This document shows positions 49,478-61,793 of a stretch of DNA of 64,000 bases, piece by piece (within the stretch, counting starts at the first letter, position 1; each line of letters begins with the position of its first letter). Source of the stretch: Actinomycetota bacterium (lineage in GTDB: Bacteria; Actinomycetota; Thermoleophilia; Solirubrobacterales; Solirubrobacteraceae). The stretch is taken from the NCBI GenBank assembly GCA_005884115.1, contig VAXW01000005.1, positions 310,001 to 374,000 on the forward strand. Direction: 5' to 3'. Position numbers and translations under genes: made by a program. The notes under the pieces were generated by a model. The model saw nothing but the letters and a program-made list of their open reading frames with translations, was not told the origin of the DNA and ran no database searches.

Positions 49478-51715
49478 ATGGGCTCATTCTCGGAGACACG
49501 ATCGCTCCGCGCCGCACCAGCGTCTGTGGCGCCGGCCACCACAGCCGTCGGCGTCTCCGCGCGCGTGGCCGCGCGGCCTGGAAGGCTCGGCGCGCGCGCC
49601 CGCGCGAAGGCCGCGGGTGCGCTGCGGCGGATGCCCGCTGAGCTGCTCCTGGTCGCGACGCTCGCCGGGTTGCTCAACCTCTGGGCCCTGAGCCGCAACG
49701 GATGGGCGAACGAGTACTACAGCGCGGCAGTGCGCTCGATGAGCTCGAGCTGGCACAACTTCCTCTTCGCCTCGCTTGACCCGAGCGGCGTGATGACGGT
49801 GGACAAGCCGCCGCTGGCGCTGTGGGTGCAGGCGCTGTCGGCTCGCCTGTTCGGATATCACCCGCTCAGCCTGCTGGTGCCGCAGGCGCTGATGGGCATC
49901 GCGAGCGTGGCGCTCACCTACGACCTCGTGCGCCGGCGCTTTGGCAGGCTCGGGGGCTTCGTCGCTGGGCTCGCGCTGGCGCTGACGCCGATGACGGTTG
50001 CGGTGTCCCGCCACAACAACCCCGACGCGCTACTCGTGCTGTGCTGCGTGGCGGCGGTGTGGTTCGCGGTGCGGGCGCTCGGGAATGGCAGCACGCGCCG
50101 CTTCGTGCTGGCCGGCGCGTGCGTGGGCCTGGGCTTTGAGACGAAGATGGGGGTCGCGCTGGCGGTCGTGCCCGGCATCGCGGCGGCGTGGCTGTGGCTG
50201 GCGCCGGCGGCGCGCGGGCGCGTTCATGCGCTGCGCCAGCTGTTAGCGGGCGCTGGGGCGATGGTCGCCATCGGCGGCGCGTGGCCTGCGCTGGTGGCGC
50301 TGACGCCCGCAGCCGACCGCCCGTGGGTATCGGGCACGAGCGACAACAGCGTCTTCTCGCTGATCTTCGGTTACAACGGGCTGGGCCGCGTCGACGGACA
50401 GACCGGCGGCCCCGGCGGGGGGCCAGGTGGCGCGGGTGGCTTCTTCGGCGGCGCAGCGGGACCGTTCCGCTTGCTGAACGCGGCCCTCGGCGGCCAGGTG
50501 GGCTGGCTGCTGGGGTTTGCGCTCGTGTGTGCGCTCGCGCTGTTGCTCGCGACGCGCGTGCGGCGCGCGGACGCGCGCAGCGGGTGGCTGATCGCGGTCG
50601 GAGGCGCCTTTGCGACCACAGCGGTCCTGTTCAGCCTCGCGACGGGCATCTTCCACCCCTACTACGTGGCGCTGCTGGCGCCGTTCGCGGCCGCCCTGAT
50701 GGGAGCGGGCGTGGCCGAGCTGCGCGACGGCGGGCGCAGGGCGCGGATCGCCGCGCCCGTGGCGATCGCCGCGGGCGTAGTCGTCGAGCTGGTCGTGCGC
50801 AGCCGCTACCCCGGCCAGCTCGAGTGGCTGCCGCCGCTTTTGATCGGCGCGGGGGCGCTGTCGGCGCTTGCTCTCGCGGCGCTCGTATCGCCGCGCGCGC
50901 GGCTGGCTGCCCTCGGCGTGGCCGCCGCTGCTCTGCTCGCAGCGCCATCGGTGTGGGCCGTGGACACGCTTGGCCACTCCGCCAGTGGCACCTTCCCGGC
51001 AGGAGGGCCTGCATCGGCCCAGGCCGCCGGCGGCGGGCCGCCGGGCGGGTTTATGCGCCGCTCAGGCGCGGGTCAACTCCCGCGCGTCTTGAGCCAGCTC
51101 GCGCCCGGCCGCAGCTCTGGCGCGGCCTCGGCCGGCCCCGCGGCTGGCGCGCCTGGTGGCCTCGCGGGCGGGCCGCCTCCCGGCGGTTTCGCCGGCGCCG
51201 GCACGGGTGCGCCGCCCGCGGGAATGCCCCCGGGCCTCGGCTCGGGCGGGCGAGGCGGCGCGAGCGGCGGCGGCGGTGCTGGCGGCGAGGCGTCGCCAAC
51301 GCGTGCGCTTGCGTACGTGAAGAGTCATGGGGGCGGGACGCTCGCCATCGCCAGCCAGTCGGGCGCGTCCTCGGCGATCATCGCCCAGAACGCGAACGTC
51401 GCCGGCATCGGCGGCTTCTCCGGCCGTGAGAGCTCGCTCAGGGTCTCGTGGCTCGCTCAGCGGGTGCGCTCGGGTGCGATCAGCTGGGTCCTCGCAGAGC
51501 GAGGCGGCGCCGGCCCGGGCCTGCCTGGCGACACGCGCGAGGGCTCGCAGGCCGCGATCAGAGCGGTCGCCAAGGCGTGTCGCGCGGTTACGCTGCCCGC
51601 AGCAGCCTCGAGCACGACAGCCGGCGGCGCAGCGCGGACGCGCTCGGCGTCCAGCGAAGGCAAGCTCTATGACTGCCGCGGCCGCTCTCAGCAGCTGCTG
51701 AGTGCCGGCACCTGA
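49478..51715 (+). CDS. GT39-type membrane glycosyltransferase (ArnT/YkcB-like)
   Basis: A 745-aa protein. After a basic N-terminus, the first helix is followed by the extracytoplasmic loop SRNGWANEYYSAAVRSMSSS and LDPSGVMTVDKPPLALWVQA, both hallmark segments of the ArnT/PMT-like group. Around 12 helices reach about residue 500. A Gly/Ala/Pro-rich stretch of roughly 110 residues follows (AGGGPPGGFM, GGRGGASGGGGAGG), and then an extracytoplasmic C-terminal domain (about 610-745) with AIASQSGASSAIIAQNANVA and GIGGFSGRESSLRVSWLA. It probably transfers sugars from polyprenyl carriers to cell-envelope targets. Confidence 0.88.
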   Translation: MGSFSETRSLRAAPASVAPATTAVGVSARVAARPGRLGARARAKAAGALRRMPAELLLVATLAGLLNLWALSRNGWANEYYSAAVRSMSSSWHNFLFASLDPSGVMTVDKPPLALWVQALSARLFGYHPLSLLVPQALMGIASVALTYDLVRRRFGRLGGFVAGLALALTPMTVAVSRHNNPDALLVLCCVAAVWFAVRALGNGSTRRFVLAGACVGLGFETKMGVALAVVPGIAAAWLWLAPAARGRVHALRQLLAGAGAMVAIGGAWPALVALTPAADRPWVSGTSDNSVFSLIFGYNGLGRVDGQTGGPGGGPGGAGGFFGGAAGPFRLLNAALGGQVGWLLGFALVCALALLLATRVRRADARSGWLIAVGGAFATTAVLFSLATGIFHPYYVALLAPFAAALMGAGVAELRDGGRRARIAAPVAIAAGVVVELVVRSRYPGQLEWLPPLLIGAGALSALALAALVSPRARLAALGVAAAALLAAPSVWAVDTLGHSASGTFPAGGPASAQAAGGGPPGGFMRRSGAGQLPRVLSQLAPGRSSGAASAGPAAGAPGGLAGGPPPGGFAGAGTGAPPAGMPPGLGSGGRGGASGGGGAGGEASPTRALAYVKSHGGGTLAIASQSGASSAIIAQNANVAGIGGFSGRESSLRVSWLAQRVRSGAISWVLAERGGAGPGLPGDTREGSQAAIRAVAKACRAVTLPAAASSTTAGGAARTRSASSEGKLYDCRGRSQQLLSAGT

Positions 51716-51979
51716 AAGCGGGGCGGATTCGCGCCCGCCAAACAGGCGCCGATTTGCGACGGCATCCGCTCCGGCTCGCGACGGCACCTGGTGATTCCGA
51801 GCCCCGGCCGCGCGCGCGGACGCGCGCGATACCCTGCCCGCGGCGGGGGACCCGGGGAAGGACATCGCCGCGGCCCGTCCAATACATCCGTTGGATTCAG
51901 AAACTTTCGTCTGCCCCGCGGGTCACAATGACCGAGGCTGACGCTGTTTACGCTGCCCGGGTACGTGGGAGGTTGTGGA

Positions 51980-54900
51980 ATGAGCTCGCAGGTGCGCATC
52001 TCGTTTTTGGCTGTGGTCGCGTGTGCGGTCATGGCGATCACGGCTCCGGCTGCGCAGGCGGCGCCTGAATTCGGAATCGAACGGCTGTTCGCCGCCAACT
52101 GCAAGGCGGGGCATGAAAACTGCGGCGAAGGCGCGGAAGGACCGAAAACCGAAAAAGAAGCGGAAGAAGCGGGCGAACAGGAAGCCGGCGCCTACGTGCC
52201 GTTCGGCGTAAGCGACTTCGTCATCAAATCCGTCGAAGCCGGCGGGGTGAAATTCCCAGTCGGCTATCCCGCCGGGAGCGTGCGGAATGCGCGCTTCGAC
52301 GCGGGCCCGGGCGTGGTCACCAACCCTTTCGCCCTCCCCCGCTGTGACATGAAAGATTTCACAGCGAAAGAAGTCGAACCGGCACACCATTTTTTCACAA
52401 AACCGGAATGCAACAGCAACACCATCATCGGGGAACAGACAGTTGAAATCGTGCTGCCTGATCCGACGGAACCGGTCGAACCGAAAAAATTCAAAGACTA
52501 CAAACTAAAAGGTAAAGTCTACAACGTGGACCCGCCCAACGGCCTGGGGTCGGATTTCGCCGTGGCGCTCAACCTCGAACCGTACATTGGCGTGCCATTG
52601 TTTGGGCACTCGTTCATCGAAGGCAACGTCGAATGGGCGAGCGACTACCACGATTACTACCTCATCAAAAACATCACGCCCGGTCTGATCGAGTCGCGCT
52701 TGGTTCTTTTTGGCAACAAAAATGGCGCCGGCGAAACTACAGGTTTCATCAGGAACCCGTCCGCGTGTGTGGTCAAAGGACCGGAAACCACCTCGACGTT
52801 GAGCGTCGAATCGTACGAAGGTGTGAAAGCGCCACTCAAGGAATACACCGCTCTGGTCGGCACGATCAACTGCGGCCTGGAGAAATTCGAACCTGCCTTC
52901 ACGCTTACGCCCGAATCGGCGCTGTCGGACTCCCCGGACGGAATAACGGCCGAAGTCACGGCCGCGCATCCCCCGGCGGCCGAAAAAGTCGACACCTCTG
53001 ACCTGAAGACCGCGACGGTGACGCTCCCCGAAGGAATGACGCCGAACGAGTCGGCGCTCGCCGGTATCGAAGGCTGCACGCCCGAACAGATCGGGATCGG
53101 CACCCGCAACGCCGTGACGTGCCCGCCGGGCAGCCGCATCGGCACGTTCAATCTCGAAGTGCCCACGCTGCCCGCGGGTCAGCTGAGCGGACCGATCTTC
53201 CTGGGCAAGCCGGCGACGGGCCCAATCACCGAACCGCCGTTCACGATCTATCTCGACGCCGAGTCGTCGCGCTACGGCGTTAAGGTGCGCCTGAGGGGCA
53301 CCGTCGAAGCGAATAGGGCAACGGGGCAGCTGACGGCGACCTTCGCCGAAAACCCGCCGGCGCCCTTCAGCGCCGCGGTCCTGCACTTCAACGGGGGGGC
53401 GCACGCGACGGTCGCGAACCCGCTCGCCTGCACGGGTGGAAAGACCGTCTCCGAATTCGTTCCGTTCTCGGCTCCCTTGACGAGTCTGCGATCGGAACTG
53501 CCGTTCAGCGCCGAAGGCTGCTCGACGCCGCTGCCCTTCACGCTCACGCAGAGCACGTCGGCCGAACCGGCGACCGCGGGCGCGAGCAGCTCGGCGACGT
53601 TCGTGCTCAACCGCGCCGACGGAAACCAGTATCCGGCGACGCTCCGGACCGTGCTGCCGCCGGGCCTCGTCGGCCGCATCCCGGCCGCCTCGCTCTGCCC
53701 TGAAGCGCAGGCCAACTCCGAAGCCGAAGCGTGTCCCGCGTCGAGCCTGATCGGCAGCGCACGCGCGACCGTCGGCGCCGGCCCCGAACCGTATCCGTTC
53801 ACCGGCAGCGTGTACCTCACGGGTCCCTACGCCGGGGCGCCGTACGGCCTGTCGCTGAAGGTGCCGGTTGTCGCCGGTCCGTTCAACCTCGGCACGGAAG
53901 TGAAACGCGCGAAGATCGAAGTCGACCCGCGCAGCGCGCGGGTGATCGTCACGAGCCCTCTGCCGACAATCCGCCGCGGCATACCTGTGCGCGTGAAGTC
54001 GTTGACCGTGACGGTCAACCGCCAGGGCTTCGAGCTCAACCCGACCAACTGCGGGTTGCTCAGCGTGGAAACGACGCTGACCTCGACGCTCGGCGCGACC
54101 CAGTCTCTTCCCAGCCCCTTCCAGGTCGAAGGCTGCGAAAAACTGGCCTTCAAGCCGAGCTTCTCAGCCTCGACGGGCGCGAAGTTCACAAAAGCCAACG
54201 GCGCGAGCCTGGAAGTAAAAGTCGGCCAGCCATCGGGTCAGGCCAACATCCGCTCGAGCGTCACCTCGCTGCCGAAGGCGCTGCCCTCGCGGCTGACGAC
54301 GCTTCAGAAAGCGTGCCTGGAAGCGACGTTCGCCGCCAACCCGCTCGGCTGCTCGCCGGAATCGACCGTTGGGACCGCGACCGCAGTCACGCCCGTGCTG
54401 CCGACACCGATGACTGGCCCGGCGATCCTCGTCTCACACGGCGGCGCCGCCTTCCCCGACCTCGACCTCGTGCTCGAAGGCAGCGGCATCCGCGTGATCC
54501 TGGTCGGCAACACGGACATCAAAAACGGGATCACGACGACGAGCTTCGCGTCGGTCCCCGACGTGCCCGTCTCGAGCTTCACGCTCAAGCTGCCCACCGG
54601 TCCGCACTCCGCGCTCACGGGCAACACGAACCTGTGCGCCCATCCGCTGGTCATGCCGACCACGCTCACAGCTCAGAACGGCAAGACGTTCAAACAGAAC
54701 ACGATCATCTCCGTCAAGGGCTGCGGGGTGCGCATCGTGGGCCACAAGGTGGTCGGCAGGACGGCCTTCATCACCGTGCAGACGTTCGCCGCAGGCCGCG
54801 TCACGGCGCGCGGCCGCAAACTCAGGACCACCAGCCGCCGTCTCTCGAAGGCGACCAAAGCCGCGACGCTCAGGGTGCCGCTGTCGAGCCACGTACGCCG

Positions 54901-54997
54901 CCGCCACCGCCCGCTGCGCGTGCGGGTGCGCGTGGGCTTCGTTCCCGCCAAGAAGGGCCCGGGCTCGAGCGCGGCGGTGAACGTCAGATTCCGCTAG
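51980..54997 (+). CDS. large secreted protein of unknown function
   Basis: A 1005-aa exported protein. The signal peptide is about residues 6-26 (ISFLAVVACAVMAITAPAAQ). The N-terminal third is Glu/Lys-rich with few hydrophobic blocks. The rest consists of repeated beta-rich units around phrases such as TLPEGMTPNESALAGIEGCT, CPPGSRIGTFNLEVPTLPAG, CPASSLIGSARATVGAG, and near the end FASVPDVPVSSFTLKLPTGP. Regular Cys pairs suggest disulphides. The C-terminus is very basic (HVRRRHRPLRVRVRVGF). Codon use in the first third is unusual (many GAA codons). I know of no function; it looks like a lineage-specific surface protein. Start at 51980 follows GGGAGGTTGTGG. Confidence 0.75.
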   Translation: MSSQVRISFLAVVACAVMAITAPAAQAAPEFGIERLFAANCKAGHENCGEGAEGPKTEKEAEEAGEQEAGAYVPFGVSDFVIKSVEAGGVKFPVGYPAGSVRNARFDAGPGVVTNPFALPRCDMKDFTAKEVEPAHHFFTKPECNSNTIIGEQTVEIVLPDPTEPVEPKKFKDYKLKGKVYNVDPPNGLGSDFAVALNLEPYIGVPLFGHSFIEGNVEWASDYHDYYLIKNITPGLIESRLVLFGNKNGAGETTGFIRNPSACVVKGPETTSTLSVESYEGVKAPLKEYTALVGTINCGLEKFEPAFTLTPESALSDSPDGITAEVTAAHPPAAEKVDTSDLKTATVTLPEGMTPNESALAGIEGCTPEQIGIGTRNAVTCPPGSRIGTFNLEVPTLPAGQLSGPIFLGKPATGPITEPPFTIYLDAESSRYGVKVRLRGTVEANRATGQLTATFAENPPAPFSAAVLHFNGGAHATVANPLACTGGKTVSEFVPFSAPLTSLRSELPFSAEGCSTPLPFTLTQSTSAEPATAGASSSATFVLNRADGNQYPATLRTVLPPGLVGRIPAASLCPEAQANSEAEACPASSLIGSARATVGAGPEPYPFTGSVYLTGPYAGAPYGLSLKVPVVAGPFNLGTEVKRAKIEVDPRSARVIVTSPLPTIRRGIPVRVKSLTVTVNRQGFELNPTNCGLLSVETTLTSTLGATQSLPSPFQVEGCEKLAFKPSFSASTGAKFTKANGASLEVKVGQPSGQANIRSSVTSLPKALPSRLTTLQKACLEATFAANPLGCSPESTVGTATAVTPVLPTPMTGPAILVSHGGAAFPDLDLVLEGSGIRVILVGNTDIKNGITTTSFASVPDVPVSSFTLKLPTGPHSALTGNTNLCAHPLVMPTTLTAQNGKTFKQNTIISVKGCGVRIVGHKVVGRTAFITVQTFAAGRVTARGRKLRTTSRRLSKATKAATLRVPLSSHVRRRHRPLRVRVRVGFVPAKKGPGSSAAVNVRFR

Positions 54998-55093
54998 GCG
55001 TCGGCGCATACCGCCGGGGGCGAAGGAGCGCCTCCGGCGTGTCGCTGAGTCCGCTGAGTTGACCCCCTCCGGCGCATGCCTTAGATTGGCGTG

Positions 55094-56128
55094 ATGGGAG
55101 TTCTCTCGCGCAAGGATGCGGCGACGGGACCCGAGGATTGGGAGGCCGTGCTTGCCGGCGTTCGCCGGCTCACCGTGCTCGCCGACGGGTCTCACGATCA
55201 CGAGGCGATCTTTCGCGCGCTCGCCGCTGAGCTGCTCTCGGTGCCGGAGGCCGAGGAGGTCCATGTTCACCATCTCGCGCCCGAGAGCGAGGAAGAGCAG
55301 GTCTCGGTCTACATGTTCGAAGGCAACGGCCGCCTCTCCTACATGCTGCCGCGCGGCGAGCGCCCGCCGGGCGTGAGCTGGGTCGCGAGCTCGGGCCGCT
55401 GCCTGCACCTCGCCGAGGACGCCGAGCTCGCTCGCAGCGCGCCGCGCCTGACGCAGACGGGTGTCGCGAGCGCCGCGCTGCTGCTGCCGCTCGTGCTGCG
55501 AAGCGAGGTCGAGTCGGTGGTGATGCTCGTGCGCCGCCGCGATGATCCGTTCACCGAGCGCTCGCTCGAGCTCGCGCGCCCGCTGGTCGAGCAGGCCGGC
55601 ACCGCGCTCGCGCTCCTGCACGCGCGCACCGAGGCCGGCACCGACGCGGTCGCCGGCTGCATGAACCATCGTGCGATGCGCCGCCGCCTGGACGAGGAGA
55701 TCGGGCGCGCCACGCGCGCCGGCACGCCGCTGTCGTGCCTGCTAATCGACCTCGACAACTTCAAGCTCGTCAACGACGAGCACGGTCACCAGGCGGGCGA
55801 TGCGGTGCTGCGCGAGGTTGTCAGCGCGCTCGTCGGCGAGTTCCGCGCGTTCGACCGCGTCGCGCGCTACGGCGGCGACGAGTTCGTCGTGATCATGCCC
55901 AACGCCGACCTGCGCAGCGCAGCTGCCGCTGCAAACCGCGCGCTCGAGCGCCTGAACTCCCTGCCAGGCCTCGGTGATGAGCCCGGTGTGCCGGCGTCGA
56001 TCGGCGTCGCTCAATGGCACGCGCCGATGACCACCGAAGAGTTGCTGAGCGCGTGCGACGCCGCTCTGTTGCGCTCCAAGCGCGAGGGCAAGGGTCGCGT
56101 CAGAGGCGCCCTAGGCCCTCCGCTCTAG
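55094..56128 (+). CDS. diguanylate cyclase (GAF-GGDEF)
   Basis: A 344-aa cytosolic protein. Residues 15-180 form a GAF-type sensor (AIFRALAAELLSVPEAEEVH, ASAALLLPLVLRSEVESVVM). The GGDEF domain (185-340) has LLIDLDNFKLVNDEHGHQAG and the active-site RVARYGGDEFVVIMP, with the RxxD inhibitory site (RAFD) exactly five residues ahead of it. It should make c-di-GMP and be feedback-inhibited. The start codon ATG 55094 overlaps an upstream GTG. It is monocistronic between the secreted protein and aconitase genes. Confidence 0.92.
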   Translation: MGVLSRKDAATGPEDWEAVLAGVRRLTVLADGSHDHEAIFRALAAELLSVPEAEEVHVHHLAPESEEEQVSVYMFEGNGRLSYMLPRGERPPGVSWVASSGRCLHLAEDAELARSAPRLTQTGVASAALLLPLVLRSEVESVVMLVRRRDDPFTERSLELARPLVEQAGTALALLHARTEAGTDAVAGCMNHRAMRRRLDEEIGRATRAGTPLSCLLIDLDNFKLVNDEHGHQAGDAVLREVVSALVGEFRAFDRVARYGGDEFVVIMPNADLRSAAAAANRALERLNSLPGLGDEPGVPASIGVAQWHAPMTTEELLSACDAALLRSKREGKGRVRGALGPPL

Positions 56129-56236
56129 GCCTGAGGCCCGCGCACAGCGCCCGCTGGCGGTGTTCCGGCAACTGCACCTCGCCGCCGACGTGCGCCGCGT
56201 GACGGGCGCGGCGGCCACTCTGCGAAACTGGCTGCG

Positions 56237-59100
<2,864 letters not shown>

Positions 59101-59104
<4 letters not shown>

Positions 59105-60213
59105 GCCCGCAGGCGAAGGCGGCGTCCAAGGGGTCTACCGCCGACGGCGCGCCGCCGCAGGCGCTGCTCGACCTGCTCGCAGCGCGCGGGCCCTCGGGGT
59201 ATGAGAGCGCGCCGGCAGCCGTGTGGCGCGAGGCGGCGGGCGCGTTCGCGCGGGTCTCGAGCGACGTGCTGGGGACGGCGGTCGCGCGTGTCCCCGCGCG
59301 CACCGGCGCCAAGAAGCGCGAGCGCCGGCTGATCGTCGTCGGCCACATCGACGAGATCGGGTTGATCGTGACGCACATAGACGACGACGGCTATCTCTGG
59401 TTTCGCAACGTAGGCGGGTGGGACGCGCAGATCCTGGTCGGCCAGCGCGTGCTCATCGATACGCGCGTGGGTCCGCTCACGGGCGTCGTCGGCAAGAAGC
59501 CGATCCACCTGCTGCGCGACGAGGATGTAAAGAAGGTCGCCGAGATCCGCGACCTGCACATCGACATCGGCGCCCGCGACGGCGCCCAGGCGCGCGAGCA
59601 GGTCCGCGTCGGCGATGTCGCCGTGATCGACGCGCTGCCCGCGCAGCTGCAGAACGGCCGCCTCACGGCGCGCGCGCTCGACAATCGCGTGGGCGCCTTC
59701 GTGGCGCTCGAGTCAGCGCGCCTCGTGGCCGCCCAGGGCGGGGCCCCGTGGGAGCTCGTGGCGGTGGCGGCCGCCCAGGAGGAGACAACGCTCGGGGGCG
59801 CGCGCACGAGCGCGTTCGCGCTCGAGCCCGCCGCAGCGATCGTCGTCGACGTCACCCACGCCACCGATGCGCCCGGGATCGAGGTCAAGGAGGTGGGAAA
59901 GCACGAGCTCGGCTCCGGTCCGGTCCTCAACCGCGGCTCCACGTTCGACCAGCGGCTGTTCGAGCTGCTGGCCCAGACCGCGGAGGCCGAGGGGATCGCC
60001 TTCACCATCGAGGCCTCCGGCCGTGCCAGCGGCACGGATGCCGACGCCGTGCAGCTGAGCCGCGGCGGGGTGCCCACCGCGCTCGTGTCTGTCCCCTTGC
60101 GCTACATGCACTCGCCCGTCGAGCTCGTGCAGCTGGAGGACGTACACGCCTGCGCGCGCCTGATCGCCGCCGCCGCCATGCGGCTGGAGGCACAGACGCT
60201 GCTCTCCCCGTAG
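59101..60213 (+). CDS. M42-family metallo-aminopeptidase
   Basis: A 370-aa cytosolic peptidase. Metal and catalytic positions are visible: [31 protein letters not shown] (bridging Asp), [20 protein letters not shown] (catalytic Glu pair), [12 protein letters not shown] and [14 protein letters not shown] (last His). The N-terminal 20 residues are low complexity. A TTG start at 59101 overlaps the acnA stop (TTGA), so translation is coupled. M42 enzymes form large tetrahedral particles that finish peptide breakdown. A hairpin terminator follows. Confidence 0.92.
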
Positions 60214-60260
60214 AGAGGCGATCGCCCGCGAGCTGCACAGGACCGCGGGCGACGTTCAGG

Positions 60261-60279
60261 TGGCCGCATCACGCGGCCA
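60261..60279 (+). terminator. terminator after acnA-M42 operon
   Basis: TGGCCGC (60261-60267) and GCGGCCA (60273-60279) form a 7-bp stem with a 5-nt loop followed by TTTGACATTT. A second hairpin, CGCCCGCG (60223-60230) with CGCGGGCG (60244-60251), lies just before. The T-run overlaps the next promoter. Confidence 0.75.
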
Positions 60280-60280
60280 T

Positions 60281-60308
60281 TTGACATTTGAGGACACGTG
60301 TGTATTCT
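60281..60308 (+). promoter_or_regulatory. sigma-70-type promoter for the BNR/GH94-like operon
   Basis: TTGACA (60281-60286) and TATTCT (60303-60308) are separated by 16 bp, close to the consensus for the main sigma factor. It is followed by GAGAGGGAAGGG and the ATG at 60339. The promoter abuts the terminator of the previous operon. Confidence 0.7.
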
Positions 60309-60338
60309 AAGGCCGGACTCGGCCGCGAGAGGGAAGGG

Positions 60339-61793
60339 ATGCACTCGAGTCTTCGAGAGACACCGCTGCGGACATTGGCGCTCACGCTCGCGCTCGGCGC
60401 CTGCCTCGCGGTCCGCATGCCGGCCCCGGCAAACGCGGCCATCGCCGGCTGCAAACGCTCGCTGCCCGTCCTCGCCCACCGCGCGGACGGGGTCGTGGTG
60501 CGCCTGCCAAAAGGCGCGCGGCGTCCCGTGGCGTGCGCGGTCCAAACCGGCTATGCGACCTCGGAGTCGAGCCTGGCAGTGACCAAAGATGGCGCGCTGG
60601 TGTACTCGCCCGCCGACAGCGAGAACTCGATGGCGCGCTCGCTCGACGGAGGCTCCAGCTGGAGCCTCACCCGCCCCGCGGAGGAGCAGCCAACGGCGTT
60701 CTGGAACACGGTCGACCCCTACGTGATCGCCGACCGGCGCACGGGCCGCGTGTTCTGGTCTCACGCGACGGGCCCGGTGCGCAACGAGAGCGAACTCCCG
60801 GAAGAATCCGGCTTCTACCTCGCGGCCGCCTACGGCTTCCAGGTCTACAGCTCCAGCGACGACGCCAAGAGCTTCGCCACGGCCGACTACCAGACCGCGC
60901 CAACGGGCGACTGGGAGAAGGTGTTTGTCGGCCCCGCGCCGCCCGCGAGCACGGGCGCGGCGCAGCCAGTCCGCTATCCCGACGTGGTGTATCTGTGCGC
61001 CAACTCGCCCTTTGAGGTCAGCGGGCCGGGGAGGCTCTGTTACAAGTCGCTTGACGGGGGCATCACCTTCTCGCCCGCCGGCTATACCTCGCCCACGGCG
61101 AGCAACCCCTCCGACATCTGCCCGCCGCTGAACTTCAACGCGGGCGTCGTCGACAGCCAGGGGGCGATCTATCAGCCGGTCAACTGCGAACACGCCGCAT
61201 ACGTCGTCGTGAGCCGTGACGAGGGTGCGAGCGAGACCTGGATCCCCGAGCCCGATGCGCCGGCCGGGACGGTCACGAGCGGGACAAACCTCAAGCTCGC
61301 CATCGACGACGCGGACAACTTGTACGCCTCCTGGACGGCCAACGGACTCGTGTATCTGGCGCTGTCGCGCGATCGCGCGCAGAGCTGGAGCGCGCCGATG
61401 ATGGTCGCCTACCCGGGCGCCGAGAACGCGCAGCGGCCCGCGATCGCGGCCGGCGGGGCGGGGCACGTGGCGATCACCTACTACGCCAGCACCGATCCCT
61501 CGGCCGAACTGTTCAGCGCCTACATCACCCAGACGGCCGACGCGCTCGACGCACAGCCGCTGTTCTACAGCGGCGCGCTAAACGAACCCACAGCCCCGAT
61601 CTTCCACGACTACGGGCTCACCGGCGGCTCGCCGCGCACCGACTTCGTCGGCGGCGCCTACGACTCCGCGGGCAACGCCTTCTGGGCGGGCGTGGTCAAG
61701 CAGCTCGGTCCGGCGCTCGAAGGGCACATCCCCACGGTCGGCTATGTGGGCACGCTGCGCTTCAGCGCACTCACCCCGACGAGCCTGCCATGA
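60339..61793 (+). CDS. secreted BNR/sialidase-fold repeat protein
   Basis: A 484-aa exported protein. The signal peptide (about 9-35; PLRTLALTLALGACLAVRMP, cleaved near ANAA) fits the ATG at 60339, which follows GAGAGGGAAGGG; a TTG start further up would fall inside the promoter. The mature part has BNR/Asp-box-like units: MARSLDGGSSWSLTRP, VYSSSDDAKSFATADY, CYKSLDGGITFSPAGY, LALSRDRAQSWSAPMM, which form a beta-propeller. The catalytic Arg/Tyr of true sialidases cannot be confirmed. It overlaps the next gene by ATGA, so the two are co-translated. Confidence 0.8.
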   Translation: MHSSLRETPLRTLALTLALGACLAVRMPAPANAAIAGCKRSLPVLAHRADGVVVRLPKGARRPVACAVQTGYATSESSLAVTKDGALVYSPADSENSMARSLDGGSSWSLTRPAEEQPTAFWNTVDPYVIADRRTGRVFWSHATGPVRNESELPEESGFYLAAAYGFQVYSSSDDAKSFATADYQTAPTGDWEKVFVGPAPPASTGAAQPVRYPDVVYLCANSPFEVSGPGRLCYKSLDGGITFSPAGYTSPTASNPSDICPPLNFNAGVVDSQGAIYQPVNCEHAAYVVVSRDEGASETWIPEPDAPAGTVTSGTNLKLAIDDADNLYASWTANGLVYLALSRDRAQSWSAPMMVAYPGAENAQRPAIAAGGAGHVAITYYASTDPSAELFSAYITQTADALDAQPLFYSGALNEPTAPIFHDYGLTGGSPRTDFVGGAYDSAGNAFWAGVVKQLGPALEGHIPTVGYVGTLRFSALTPTSLP

